In this document: positions 22,569 through 33,330 of the stretch, piece by piece | Layout of the letters: each line of letters opens with the position of its first letter | Position numbering within the stretch: position 1 is the first letter of the stretch | Origin: Filosporella fistucella | Lineage: Eukaryota > Ascomycota > Leotiomycetes > Helotiales | Length of the DNA: 64,000 nt | Assembly: GCA_030077755.1 (NCBI GenBank) | Contig: JAQJZZ010000006.1 | Span: 115,087 to 179,086 of the forward strand | Direction: 5' to 3' | Notes under the pieces: generated by a model | What the model was told of the DNA's origin: nothing | What the model saw: the letters and a program-made list of their open reading frames with translations, nothing else | Database searches by the model: none | Position numbers and translations under genes: made by a program

Positions 22569-25278
22569 ATGGAGATCCTTTTCAAATCGCCTGCACAGCC
22601 CGAGGAAAGACTCCTGCATGACGCCCTTGCCGAAAACCGTTCGGAAACCTTGTCGGTCCTTCTGTCTGCAATCTGCGACACGATATTCACGACACCTTTT
22701 CTATCCAACAAATCACTTTTATCCTCACTCAAAGCCCTTGAAATCCTAGAATCTCGGTTCCGCCTGGAGTTAACAAATATCGACTTTGACAGGAGCTTGA
22801 CGCTGAAAGAGCAATATATCATCCACGACGCCTCTAAAGGCCTTTACACAAAGGACGATATTGAAGGCGTGTTCTACAAGCACGGAGAATATGAAGGCAT
22901 TATTGCACTTATTCTGTATTTCAGAGAATCTCAAAACATAGAAAAGCAATGGGCAAATATCAATGAAGGCTTTCGAGCGTGGTTCGTGCGGCGCGTTACT
23001 GAGATGCTCAGCAGCGAAATTGTCGAATGGATTCCGAAATTTCGCAGTGCACAAGGTATGTTTTATATTTTGCAGATAATTCTCTCTGCTGATGACCTGA
23101 TCTAGGGCGGCTGGATCCACATTCACTTCAATATCTTGGGAGCCATGCTGGGAGGAAGCGAAAGCGACATACATCGGAGGTTGAAGGCACGCCAGGCGCA
23201 ATACAAGCTCTATCTTCACCATCTCGGTCAAATTCTCAAATCAGGCGAGCAGTCTCCCCTCTGCCGCAGAATCGCCAAAATCTTCAGTTTCACCCTCCTC
23301 TAAACCCCAAAGATCAGCAACATCGACAGCTCTCCAATACCTCATCCAAGGAAGATGGCGCAGGCAACCCACACCAACACCAGGACGTACCCACGCCGAC
23401 ATCCAACATTTCTTCTTCCGAGCAAAATCCCCCTCAGCAACAACCATACCGAAAGCCATCTAATACCTCAAGCGACCAAAATGTAACAAGCACCCCGCGT
23501 CAGTACATACCTACTCTGGGATCGAACGTCTCTTCCCTATGCGACAACGAGCCTCCTTCATCCATATTCCTATTTCCCTCAGCAGACCTCATCTCGTCGT
23601 CCTCAGGCGGTACGAACTTGCCCATCAATCCTCTCCCGGTTCTCATATATTCTCTGGGTTGTTCCAAAATTCAACAGGACATACTATTTCGTGGACTCTT
23701 AATGCAGAAACGATGGGATGACTGCGGAAACGGGCATGAGATTACGCCCCGTGACGCTGGCTTTAATGAGCAGATCACCTGTCTCTTCTCAAGCCAGAGC
23801 GAGCTCGAGCAAACTATCGAGCTTTGTATCCAGCTTGGTTTGATTGAGCAGGGGGTGTTGGAAGATGGCTCGCTAGTATACTCGATTAGCAATCAGTCAC
23901 GGCATCAAATATCTCAATCCTTTCAGCGCGAGGAGCTGCACCTCCTTGGGTTGATGTTCATAGCCCATATCTACCCACGGGATCAGGCTCTAGAATCCTC
24001 GTAAGTTTGATGGTTCAAAACTTCTAGGCTACTCTAATAACAATAATTCTCAGATTTCAAGACACCGGGAAACTCTTATTACCATACCTCGAACGTACGT
24101 GGGAATATGTCCTGGGGGAGGCTCGCCCTACTCTGCCAGCTTATATCCGTGATAGCCTTGTGGAAGCATCCTTGGCAACATACACATTCGTTGGGAAGGC
24201 CCGCACAAAGGACATGATGTCAGTGCTAGCCAAAATCCAAGATCCTGAGTTACCAGACTACCTACGGATGGAAATTGCAAATCGAGAGAGTATTCTTTTA
24301 CGATTTAAGGGCGACCATGATCAGTCTGATGTTGTTATACAAGACATCCTAGGGAGCATTGACACCGACTGGAAAGATCTGAGATCATACTGTGCGTATG
24401 GACGGCTACTACTTTCTCGGACCGAAAATGCAATTTTGCGCAAAGAGTTCACCAAAGCAAAGTCATATCTGGAAAGTTGGGAGGTGAAGAATCCGAAATC
24501 GGAACCTTCCCTACTGGAGCTACAGTTGGTTCGATTAAAGAATACCGTTTTTGGCAGGGTGTCACGATATGAGGGCGACTTCCCACACTCACGCCACTGC
24601 CTCGAGAGATGTCTCGAGACGATTCGTAGCGATGCAAGCCGCTATCATGTCATGCACCACCTAGGCGATGTCTACTGTGAACTAGGAATGCTCAAGGAGG
24701 TTGAAAAATTGGTGCTTCACGAGATTGAGCAGCTAAGAGCTCGTGACAAGCAACATTCCAAAGCTTTCCGACGTCTAGCTCTCCCGTTAGCGGAAGCCTA
24801 CATCCGGCAAGGAACATTCGATGCAGCTAAGGCTGTCCTTCAAGAACTTCTCGTCATCTTTGGAGGAATGGTCAACCACGATGTAGCCGATCAGTTAGGC
24901 CACGTCCGTTTACTGATCAGCCTAGCACGCGTCAGTTGGTCTCAGGCGCGATGGTCCGAAGCCCGGCAAACTTTAGAAAAGGCATTCGTTCTTACCGAAA
25001 ATTACAGAACTTTTTCGAAGAGAAACTATTACAAAGGGGTCATCAACCTCTTCCTTTCCCTTGTGAATTTCGAGCTTCACAAGTATCCGGAGGGCAGGTT
25101 GAATCTTGCGTTTGCAAATGATATCTTTCGCGAAGAGACGCCTCGACATTTCATGCCAGGAATGGGATCATATTTCCTACAGGATCTGCTGCGAATTGAG
25201 AGATCTCTTCAGTGGCCTTGCGGCTCTGTTAATGAACTTCAACTCCCAGCCGCCTTCGACACAGCTCTAATGATATAG
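22569..25278 (+). CDS. Large TPR-like helical-repeat protein
   Basis: Three exons (22569-23055, 23106-24000, 24054-25278; introns 50 and 53 nt) give 868 residues in one consistent frame. Residues 1-162 are helical and charged (MEILFKSPAQPEERLLHDAL). Residues ~165-330 are a Ser/Gln/Pro/Asn-rich, probably disordered linker with a RKRKRH basic patch. A compact domain with GCSKIQQDILFRGLL and CIQLGLIEQGVLEDGSLVYS follows; it looks winged-helix-like. From ~480 to the end there are helical pairs of TPR type, for example RHCLERCLETI...HHLGDVYCELGML, LAEAYIRQGTFDAAKAVLQE and ARVSWSQARWSEARQTLEKA. Such domains usually mediate protein-protein contacts. An acceptor TTTTGCAG at 23068-23075 could give an alternative, shorter first intron but breaks the frame. 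No enzymatic motif was seen. Confidence 0.8.
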
Positions 25279-25448
25279 AACCCGCGGAGCCTGGGCGATA
25301 ATAGGGAATAGCAGGATGGCGCGAAGGCCTTGGGTGAGTTGGGGCATTACCCTCAATATGGAAGAACATAACGGTGAGGAATCAGTTGCGCAAGTTCAAA
25401 GCTAAACAAGACGATGGTGAGACCCACGAAATCCAGCCTCCTTCAGGA

Positions 25449-26071
25449 TTAGTATACCAGGAGCTCTTGCTCATCGGCTTGCTCCACAAAAGCAGAAAGC
25501 AGTCCGCAGGATCCTATTGAATACTCCTCAGAGAAGCGGCTAATCGAGTGGGTCACAAGATCTCGAGAGAATCGCGAGAGGCCGTGGATGGAGATCCCTT
25601 CGATCCTTGGCTTCGATTGCCGCAAATCCGTTATTCGGTCTGCCTTTAAGAAAGAAGGTTTTGTACGGCACGTATCACGGAAGATCAAGTATATGGAAGG
25701 TTTGACACCTTCTCCTCCGACGCGGTCTCGAATCTTATCATAGCAAATCTCGATGGGTTTTATAATACACCGTTGTACCGGAATAGATAGACCGAATAAA
25801 CGAAAGGGCAAACGAGGATTATCTAAAGCATAGTCGGAGGATTCGAAATGCAAGTCGTAAATCGTCCCCTCAAGCGAGGGCTTGCGCTTAGTCGTTTCCG
25901 TGGACGAGTCTCGACAACTAGTGGAGATTATAGCACAAAGATCTCTCTCATAGTCGCTAGATCCGATGGTGAAGGATCACGTAGCACCAGAAGGCGAGAC
26001 GTTAACGCTTAATTTTACGGATGCACCTGGTCAAATCTCTTAAACAACTCACTTTTTGGAAGGAAATACAT
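25449..26071 (-). CDS. Two-exon orphan protein
   Basis: Exon 1 is 26071-26019, starting MYFLPKSELFKRF; exon 2 is 25956-25449. The 62-nt intron has donor GTAAAA, branch GTTAAC and acceptor ATCTAG and joins in phase (FDQVHPDYERDLCAII), giving 186 residues. The frame of exon 2 stays open well upstream of its first ATG, which is why a spliced start was sought. Pieces such as GLSIPVQRCIIKPIEICYDK and PSIYLIFRDTC look like a small alpha/beta domain. No family was recognised. It converges on the TPR-like gene with about 170 bases between stop codons. Confidence 0.55.
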
Positions 26072-27583
26072 TAGAAATACTGCAATATGAAGATGCAGTG
26101 GACTTGATAACATCTATGCTACTAAAGGTGGCGAAGATACGTATTCAGGTCGGCAGGTCTGGCTTCCAGATAGTTCATATAGTGACCACAATAAACACGG
26201 CTAAAATTCACAAAGCATACCCCAAACAACTTTGCAAAGAGACCCCATATAGAACAATATTCAGATTCTAAGAGAAAGCAAATGAAACACATAGCCATTT
26301 ATTTAAATGACATGTCTAGAACAATCACGCGCTTCGATGTGCGACAAGCTCTCAAACCAAAGTTACAAGATCAAGCTTCATTCGGGGTTAAGGACCCTGG
26401 ATTTTATGATATGCAACAAAAAAATAATAATCAGAATCTCCAGCTTTAAATCAAAGACATGTCCAAGCCACAAACGAACGTGTAACATACCCAGCTATTC
26501 GGGATGTGATCGATCTGCAATAATCTGATAACTAGTATTTCCTTTTGGTACTATAATTAGTTCTATAAGCCATGTCTCAGGTGGATGGTTATTCAAGGTT
26601 TGTTTGCTTCTGCTTGGGAAAGAGGTTTTGAGAGAACCCGGACGTGATTCTAAAATTTGAAGTCCAGTTGGCAGAGTGCTACACAAGCAGAACACTAGTT
26701 AGACCCAGTTCAGAGAGGAAGTGAGACGCCATTGCAGACAGGGGACCGTCGATCCTTCCTCGAAATACGTACAGCATCCTGAAATATGGGTTACAATATC
26801 AACTGGCTGTGTCAAGTACTTAGGGCATAGGTAGAAGGTGTACATACAGAGTAAAGGACGGACTGGCTCATGGAGATGCTCTGGAGATGGTCACACTCCA
26901 CGATGAAAAGAAGCACATTTTGCATGAAGAGTCATAAGAATGAGTTCTGGCTGGCACAGGTTGTGAAAGTGCAGTGGGAACAGATTTGGATCCCCTGGCA
27001 GGGAATAGGGGCCTTTTTTCAAGCCCCTCGTTAAAAGTTGACGATGTCTGGTGAGACGACCTGAGCAGACATAAGCCGAAGCTGAGCCGGGCCTGAGCCA
27101 GCCTGAGCAAAAGGCGGCGCGCGATCACGTGAACTGGATGATTGCGAGGTGTCGAGATTCCGGTATTATAACAGCAGTTGCAGATGATATACGGTGCTTG
27201 TACGAAATAGTACTTCCTTATTACTCTGGCTGATGTTGATACGCCATATCATTGCAAATGTGCTCTCAGACAAAACGGAAGAAACACCCGGTCCCCGTAT
27301 CAAATGGGAAGAGCTAAACATTACAATTCTGGGCAAAAAGAGGAGTGGTCTAATAGGAAAGAAGGATGTCGGTCTTGTAAGCACCTTTTGGTGGTTGCAA
27401 CAGAGAAATATGTCGTGAGTTGACTGTAGCGGTAGAGAAGGCTTTGCCGCAGGTCGTGCACAGACTACCGTAGGCGTTTGCGCCAACTACTCCTTTACAG
27501 GCGAGGGATAAGATGATCCACTGAGATGGTCCCACTACTCAAGCCGCCATCTCCTCGTGTAAAAGACCACCCAGCTTCCGAAT
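26072..27583. other. Intergenic, no supported gene
   Basis: AT-rich to about 26700. Short CCTGAGC/GCTGAGC repeats occur at 27057-27112. The minus frame 26868-27128 and the plus frame 27194-27418 have no convincing features. Confidence 0.4.
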
Positions 27584-28663
27584 TCAGGCAGCAATTCCAT
27601 GTTTCCTCTCCCATCCTAGCTGGTTATCTCCATCGTATTGGCGGCCAGGAGCAGAAATATGGTATAGCTCTGCGCATTCTGGGCACTGATCATGCACAAA
27701 TATGTGCTGTTGTCTTCCTTTTAATCTCATCTCTTTCGGGTGCGTTAAGGTGATCCCACAAATGTGGGAGACATCGTGTAAAGAAGGCCCTTGCATCTTT
27801 AAACCAACGATGTCTTCTGGCCCAATTGTCCGAAGAGCCTGCTCCCCATCTTCCCAGTACAAACAAGCTGAACGCCAGCCCTGATCTTGGTAAGAGACAA
27901 GCTTAGTTGGCTCGCACAAAATGTCACCCCTATCATCCAGAACTGATTCAACATTAAGGGTAATTCTGGACTCTCTAAACACAACCTGACGCCCACCATT
28001 TTCGAGATCGTGTGCTTGGAAAGAGTCCAAAAGTTTTTCTTTAAAGGCCTGGGTAGGAAAGCGCTTATTCGCCTTGACAAGTGCCAAAAAAGCCGGTACT
28101 TTGAGATCATCCCAGAGGCTACGGAGATCATCACCAAGTAGAGCAAGATTGAGATGGGGTCTGTCTGTTGCTAGTGAATTCCAGGAAGCTCCTTCTTTAA
28201 AGATATTGCTCCATATATCACTGTGGCGTTTGGGTCTTGTGGTCAAAGCGAACCCGAGTGCCGTAGAAGCATAGCTTCCAGTAAGGGATGGCAAGAATTT
28301 GTTTACTGTATCCCAAAGTTCTTGGGGCATTTTCGAACGCGCTAGCCGGTCTCTATCAAGCTGAGAGATCAAAACGCGTTCAGTGCAGATTCTGAATACA
28401 GTGTTGAGGTCTGTTGCCTTGCCATCCTAAAGTATATCAGAAAGGAGCTCACTAGGAGGGTGCCTAAAAACAGTTACCTGAGCGCACTTTATCACCAGCT
28501 TAGAGACAGCAACCCAGTCGAAATGACGGGTCGCCACAGCTATCCTTAATATCTTCTCGAGTAAGGCTTGGTCGTGGGAAACGCTGTCAGAGGGATTTCT
28601 CCAAGCTTGTCGCCGGACACGAAATTTTGAATTAATTGGGGCTCTGTTGTTGGTGGAGGCCAT
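27584..28663 (-). CDS. Orphan with C-terminal CxxC/His segment
   Basis: Exon 1 is 28663-28478 (MASTNNRAPINSKFRVRRQ) and exon 2 is 28426-27584; the 51-nt intron (GTAACT...CTTTAG) joins ...VIKCAQ to DGKATDL in phase, giving 342 residues. The N-terminus is basic. After the intron MPQELWDTVNKFLP resembles the first helix of F-box proteins, but the rest of an F-box is not apparent. The C-terminus has HDQCPECAELYHIS, a possible half zinc site. No catalytic motif was seen. The F-box idea is speculative. Confidence 0.6.
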
Positions 28664-30020
28664 GGTTTTATATGAAGGATAAAAGGCGGTGATGGTGGGC
28701 GAAAGTGCAGAAAGGTTGAAAATGAAACGAACAAGAAGTGGAAATGAGCCTGGTCTTATAGATCTTTCTAGCCAGGCCAGCCCACTACTTGATATCGGGT
28801 TAGCTCGGCTTTGGCAGGACCTCGGACTGAGGTTTTCGCCTGATCCTCTAGATACCAGATTCTTCGAAGTGTCGGTCGGTTGAAATTGTGGGCTGTTTGG
28901 ATTAATCATCTGCATATACCAGGAGAGGTGCAGCAATTACGCGCACTACATTGCTGGGCATCATCGAGTTATGTTACTGCTCACCCATTTGATGTTTTTC
29001 ATTGGGCTGTTACGAGCTGAAAGTAGTGTTACACTACATAATTTGCAAGCTTCAAGAGGGGCTGATAGGTGCTATGAATGGTTTAAACTTCTATTTTGAG
29101 AAAGTTCCCACTTATAGTAAGTCTGAGCTATTCAAGAACCCCTGGTAAAAGAGGCTCACGCGTAGCTGGTTGTGGCGAAGTCGCAAGTTGAATTGGATTT
29201 CTGCAGGACTATTGAATCTCTGCATGAGAAACTACCTGCATAGATAATGGCCAGAAATAAGTTTTCGGACTTGATGCTTGTTAGGCGCAAGAAGTTCGGA
29301 ACTTCCAAAAGAGAAAGAAGAAGTTGACGACGGGGAGAATCCAAGCCGGGAGGGAATGAGGAATCAGATATGATCTCGTTGTGTTCCTTATTTATGTCAT
29401 TGATTTTTACCGCAGAAAATCTGATGTTACTTTATTTCAGCTAGGAACACTGTTCCTTCTTTGTTATATACGATTATCAAGATCTGAATTCTGCTAAAGT
29501 TTCATTTGGCATTATTGAGAGCTATATGTTTACACCTTGGGCTTCATTAATAGGGAATCCTACTGAAAATTTCCCATCACTCAAATTCCGCCCCTAGGGG
29601 AAGCTCTGATCAATCATATCACAGCGAAGCTATTTCCTTGTAAGTATTGCCTGGTGGAATAAACCATGCAAACAAGAAATCGGCTAGTAGGTTGTGTAGC
29701 GGCAAGATATGGTTATCCAATACCATTGAAGCCATTTCTTGCTCCTAGTCGTTCTTCGTTCGAGAGTGGCTGACGAGGGCTTCTGCAGGACAAGTAGACT
29801 TGGAACCAGTAACAAGTGATACATACCAGGCAGTGCAATAGGTCTGATACTGACTCAAACACAGGAGACTCGGTGGTTCCCACAAGGGAGAAGTGCCATG
29901 GAAGTCAAGGACGAATATAAATACCTCCTCCTCCTCCTCCTCTTCAACCTCTTCAACCTCTTCAATCTCTTCAACCTCTTTAACCTTTTGAACTGATATA
30001 TTTACTTTATCCTCAACAGC
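28664..30020. other. Intergenic with a CTC/CTTCAAC-rich microsatellite
   Basis: No supported gene. Positions 29931-29990 are a purine/pyrimidine-biased low-complexity run (CTCCTCCTC then CTTCAACCT units), whose antisense translation is a poly-Glu artefact. Confidence 0.45.
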
Positions 30021-30734
30021 ATGGAAAACAACACCGTCAAGGAGCTTCATACGGTTCCAACTGAACCAAAGGACTTCACACTCAACAATATCGGACAACT
30101 TATCAACCGCATGGTGATTAAAGTCCACGATATCGTGCTTCACGTATATTATATCCTTATAGCACTGAAATGGTGCATCATCTTTATCACATCATCTAGG
30201 ATTTTTGTTGGGGCCAATGATCTCCCATACGGCGCGCTCCTCTTCCTCTACTTCTTACGGCTCGCTCCTGAATATCCCGAACCGCGGTGCTGGTGCTACC
30301 AAGACTCAGCAAGCAAAATCCTGCGGAGAGCTGCGACAGGACTTTTAAGCATGATGAGAGAGTTGACGGACGATATAAACGTTGTATTGGGAATCTTGGT
30401 GAAATTGGTGGCCTTTTTGAACGCTCTCCTAAGCACTGGGATAAAACTGTTACGAGGTGAGGATGACGGAGGATGTGTAGTGATGGATTTTTGCGATGAT
30501 GGCTCTAGCGATTGGGATTCTACAGATTTGGAAGGATCTACTTGCGACTGCGATGATGGCTCTAGCGAGTGGGATTCTACAGATTGGGAAGGATCTACTT
30601 GCGACTGCGATGACGGCTCTAGCGAGTGGGATTCTACAGATTGGGAAGGATCTACTTGCGACTGCGATGATGGCTCTAGGGAGTGGGATTCTACAGGTTG
30701 GGAAGAATCTACTTGCGACTGCGATAACCATTAG
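30021..30734 (+). CDS. Candidate membrane-linked protein with Asp/Cys/Trp repeats
   Basis: A 237-codon frame. The N-terminal half has a hydrophobic stretch (IVLHVYYILIALKWCIIFIT) and a helical region (DDINVVLGILVKLVAFLNAL). The C-terminal 80 residues are four 19-residue repeats of the type CDDGSSEWDSTDWEGSTCD, encoded by a 57-bp minisatellite. Because the unit is a multiple of three, all forward frames and one antisense frame are also open through the repeat, so openness alone proves little; the non-repetitive part is the main support. No family was recognised. A surface or secreted role is possible but not shown. Confidence 0.4.
   Translation: MENNTVKELHTVPTEPKDFTLNNIGQLINRMVIKVHDIVLHVYYILIALKWCIIFITSSRIFVGANDLPYGALLFLYFLRLAPEYPEPRCWCYQDSASKILRRAATGLLSMMRELTDDINVVLGILVKLVAFLNALLSTGIKLLRGEDDGGCVVMDFCDDGSSDWDSTDLEGSTCDCDDGSSEWDSTDWEGSTCDCDDGSSEWDSTDWEGSTCDCDDGSREWDSTGWEESTCDCDNH
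30494..30728. repeat. 57-bp minisatellite, four copies
   Basis: The string GGCTCTAG recurs at 30501, 30558, 30615 and 30672, an exact 57-bp period. The two middle units are nearly identical; the outer ones carry a few substitutions (GATTTGG at the left, GGTTGGG at the right). The end copies are thus the most diverged, as expected if units exchange internally. Confidence 0.9.
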
Positions 30735-31442
30735 TAATGTCCTATTTCGAGGACGTGGGTGGAGTTGTAATAGGTATAAACACAGGAAATGAGAATTTCT
30801 ATTTTTCTATGATTTCCTTCCTCATTTTATGGGTTTTTGATTCTCTGAACGTATCTCGGAGCAAATCAACCATTATCCTCACGCGAAACCACCCATTGGC
30901 ATGTGAATTCAAATTAATTCTGATTGAGCTTCGCCTACACTAGTATGCTGGAACAACAACCGTGTTGACCTACGTGCTTCCAGGTTCGCTCCTAGTGAGG
31001 CGCTGTATCTAAAAGGACCTGCTTCGAAGTCTCTAATCGCTCGAAATTCGCAAGGACTATATTTCTGATCTCGTAGTTTTATAGCATATTCGGTGGCCGT
31101 ACATCACGATGCGTAAGGTGGTGCTATCGCGGTAAGATTGATCGGTGGCGGAAATAAGTAGTTCCGATGCCCGATGCTTGGTTACCTGGTTGCTACTGAT
31201 GATAAAGGCATTCAGAATTTATATACATATATATGAGTTAGAAGGGTAAGCAGGTAATCCGAAAAATAGAAGAAAAGGAACGGTGGGGAATTTCCACGTT
31301 CCACGGTTAGAATAGTTGCAAGGAGCTCGTGACTAGCTAGGGTCACGCCTATTGCATCATGTGAATGCGACGAGCACCCTACTGGCGAAGCGAAGCCACT
31401 TTGAATATCGTTTGTCACTACACCTAGACACTTCATCTCGGA
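30735..31442. other. Intergenic, no supported gene
   Basis: Contains short AT-rich tracts including a TATACATATATATGA run near 31220. No coding evidence. Confidence 0.45.
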
Positions 31443-32089
31443 ATGTCTCTTCCTCAAAATACTCTCCAACCTAAAGGCCCTGCTGCTATTTGCGAACAAG
31501 GCGGCTTCGCAGCGATCTCACTTTACTTACCTGACGAAAACTTTATCCTTAAAGGTCACGAGGTCTGGGTAGATGGGAAATGTTTGCACAGGCGATATCT
31601 ATTCTAAGCAAAGAATCTCTTGTGAGAGAAGATGCCGTCTATAAACGATTAGGATCTCACCCTCTCATTCTACACTACGATGGCAAGGTCTTGGTGCACG
31701 AAAGTGTATATTCCTTGAAGATTGAGCGGGCTCTTGGCTGCCTTCGCACATTTGTGCTCGACTACCCTGCCCCAAGCAAAGAGACAAGGCTGGCCATGGC
31801 GGTACAAGTAGCAGGCGCAATCGCCTATGTTCATTCGAAAAACGTAATCCACGCCGACTTCAGCACCCGCAACGTCTTCGTCTTCGAGAATTGGCAGCTT
31901 AAGCTTGGTGATTTTGGCGGCTCCAGGATAGACGACCAAGAAGCCATAAGTGCGGAAGAAAGTGTTTACCAGCTCCCTAGATTTGGGAGAGCTTGGCGGG
32001 AATTAGATGAAACGAAACGAGAATTATTCGCACTTGGTTGTGGGATCTACGAGATTATGGCATGGAAAACTCCATACGCAGAGTTGTAA
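31443..32089 (+). pseudogene. Fungal protein-kinase-like gene, frameshifted and truncated
   Basis: The N-terminal part starts at 31443 (MSLPQNTLQPKG) and includes YLPDENFILKGHEVWVDGK, a strand motif of a fungal kinase-like family. It runs into a stop at about 31604. The family's continuation (AISILSKESLVREDAVYKRL) lies in another frame from 31580, so a one-base frameshift falls near 31580-31605. No intron of reasonable length fixes it. Downstream, the catalytic loop HADFSTRNVF (for HRDxxxxN), DFGGS (for DFG) and the segment LGCGIYEIMAWKTPYAEL are present. The frame stops right after YAEL, where relatives continue with another ~60-80 residues. A beta-3 lysine is not obvious. A sequencing error could explain the shift but not the short C-terminus. 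Confidence 0.65.
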
Positions 32090-32150
32090 AGTAATATCAA
32101 ACCTGACTGCGACAAAAACCAATAATGTTAATAAAATGTCCTAAGAGGTT
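32089..32150. repeat. Copy 1 of a ~60-bp dispersed sequence
   Basis: AAAGTAATATCAAACCTGAC and what follows up to CCTAAGAGG matches 52074-52132 with about one mismatch in six bases, mostly transitions. It lies exactly between the stop of the kinase-like pseudogene and the stop of the coiled-coil gene. Confidence 0.7.
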
Positions 32151-33330
32151 ACATGCCATCCTTCTTTCTCTTCCGGCTTGGACCCTCCCCGTCTGATTCC
32201 GTCAAACTCCCGTCACCTACGACTATCCCGGCTCCCCGCTCAGCTTCGATTTTTTCCATTTCCATCCTTAATTGGTAATTCAGTTGTTCTGACCGGATCG
32301 CAGCCGTTTGAAAGTCTCTCTTTCCCGCTAATAGAGTTAAGTGAACCCTTTAAATATAAGAGGCAGGCAATCTTACCATCTAATTCCGCATTTGTAGCGC
32401 GGAGACGATTTATATCATCTGCAAAAGCTTGTTAGAGTTGGACTTCTAACTGGATAGAAAAATTTGTTACCTTGCATGATTGTCATGCTTGCTTGCATCT
32501 GGCCGACCCTATCTACGCCAAAGTCAATTCGGTTGGCGTCTTGAAGGCCTCTCTCTAAAAACGAACCTTGTAGATATCTATTCGCTTGTAGAAGCGAGTC
32601 TAGGTATGCTGTAGCGAAGTCAGATAAGCTCAGAGAGTTAAAGCGTAAGCGGCTTACATTGCTTCTCCTGTTGGGCTTTCTTTTGCTGATTCATATACTC
32701 TATAGAAAACGTAAGCAAAATCCGTACGAGCGGTGAAGGGCTACTTACTCACGGTTCCATCTAACATATAAGGCAGCAACTCAAGAGTCTCACCTTGCAG
32801 AGTTGAAGAGCCCTTTGGGGATGTCCGTAGCGATCTGCAAATTATCGCCCGCAATGCTGAAAGATTCGGTGAGTATTAAATGCAGTGTAAGGTGTTTATT
32901 TACCTTTCAATTGCGAGACCTCAGGGTCTTCACCAAGGCAGGATGCAATATCCTAGTTATTGTTACTCTAGAATACTGTCGTAATATATATAGATAACTT
33001 ACAAGCTCAAAAGTGAGGCCAACCTCTTCGCTTGGATTTGGCCCTTGCGTCAGCTCTTGAAGTGCAGCCCTCAAAATTGTTAGCCCGTTGAGCGCAGGGT
33101 GATACAAATCGAATACCGTCAACTTACATTGCGGCAGCGGAGGCATCGACGGTATGTTCTGCCACTGGTTTTACCGCTGTGTCTGTCGTTGTGTTTGTCG
33201 CCGGGGCAAAATCCTGTCAAGTCAGCCTAAGTGCTTGAGTTGGGTCTTGTCAATTACTTGCCCTGACAGAGGATTCTGGCGGAGGACCCCTAGTGAAGGC
33301 ACCCGTTTCCGGGTGGATAGATGAAGCCAT
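32149..33330 (-). CDS. Intron-rich coiled-coil nuclear-type protein
   Basis: No long open frame exists, but about eight short exons join in phase from MASSIHPETGAFTRGPPPES (ATG at 33330) to ...RKRKKDGM (stop 32149-32151), roughly 265 residues. Introns have standard ends, for example GTAAGT...AACTAG near 32950-33000, GTAAGC...CTACAG near 32610-32660, GTAACA...TTGCAG near 32430-32475 and GTAAGA...ATTAG near 32330-32380. The N-terminus is Ala/Thr-rich. The C-terminal half (MNQQKKAQQEKQ, LLQANRYLQGSFLERGL, MQDDINRLRATNAELDAG, QLNYQLRMEMEKIEAERG) is a long helix with heptad-like spacing, and the tail SRKRKKDG is a probable nuclear signal. One join near 32700-32760 is ambiguous by a few residues. 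No family was recognised. Confidence 0.65.

Noticed and set aside
29745..30143. Minus-strand frame encoding a poly-Glu protein
   Set aside because: The Glu run is the antisense of a CTC/CTTCAAC microsatellite, and the frame overlaps the start of the better plus-strand candidate.
30450..30731. Minus-strand 93-codon repeat protein
   Set aside because: It is the antisense of the 57-bp minisatellite; any frame of a stop-free unit divisible by three is open.
32178..32435. Plus-strand frame over the coiled-coil gene
   Set aside because: Antisense to three well-supported exons of the minus-strand gene.
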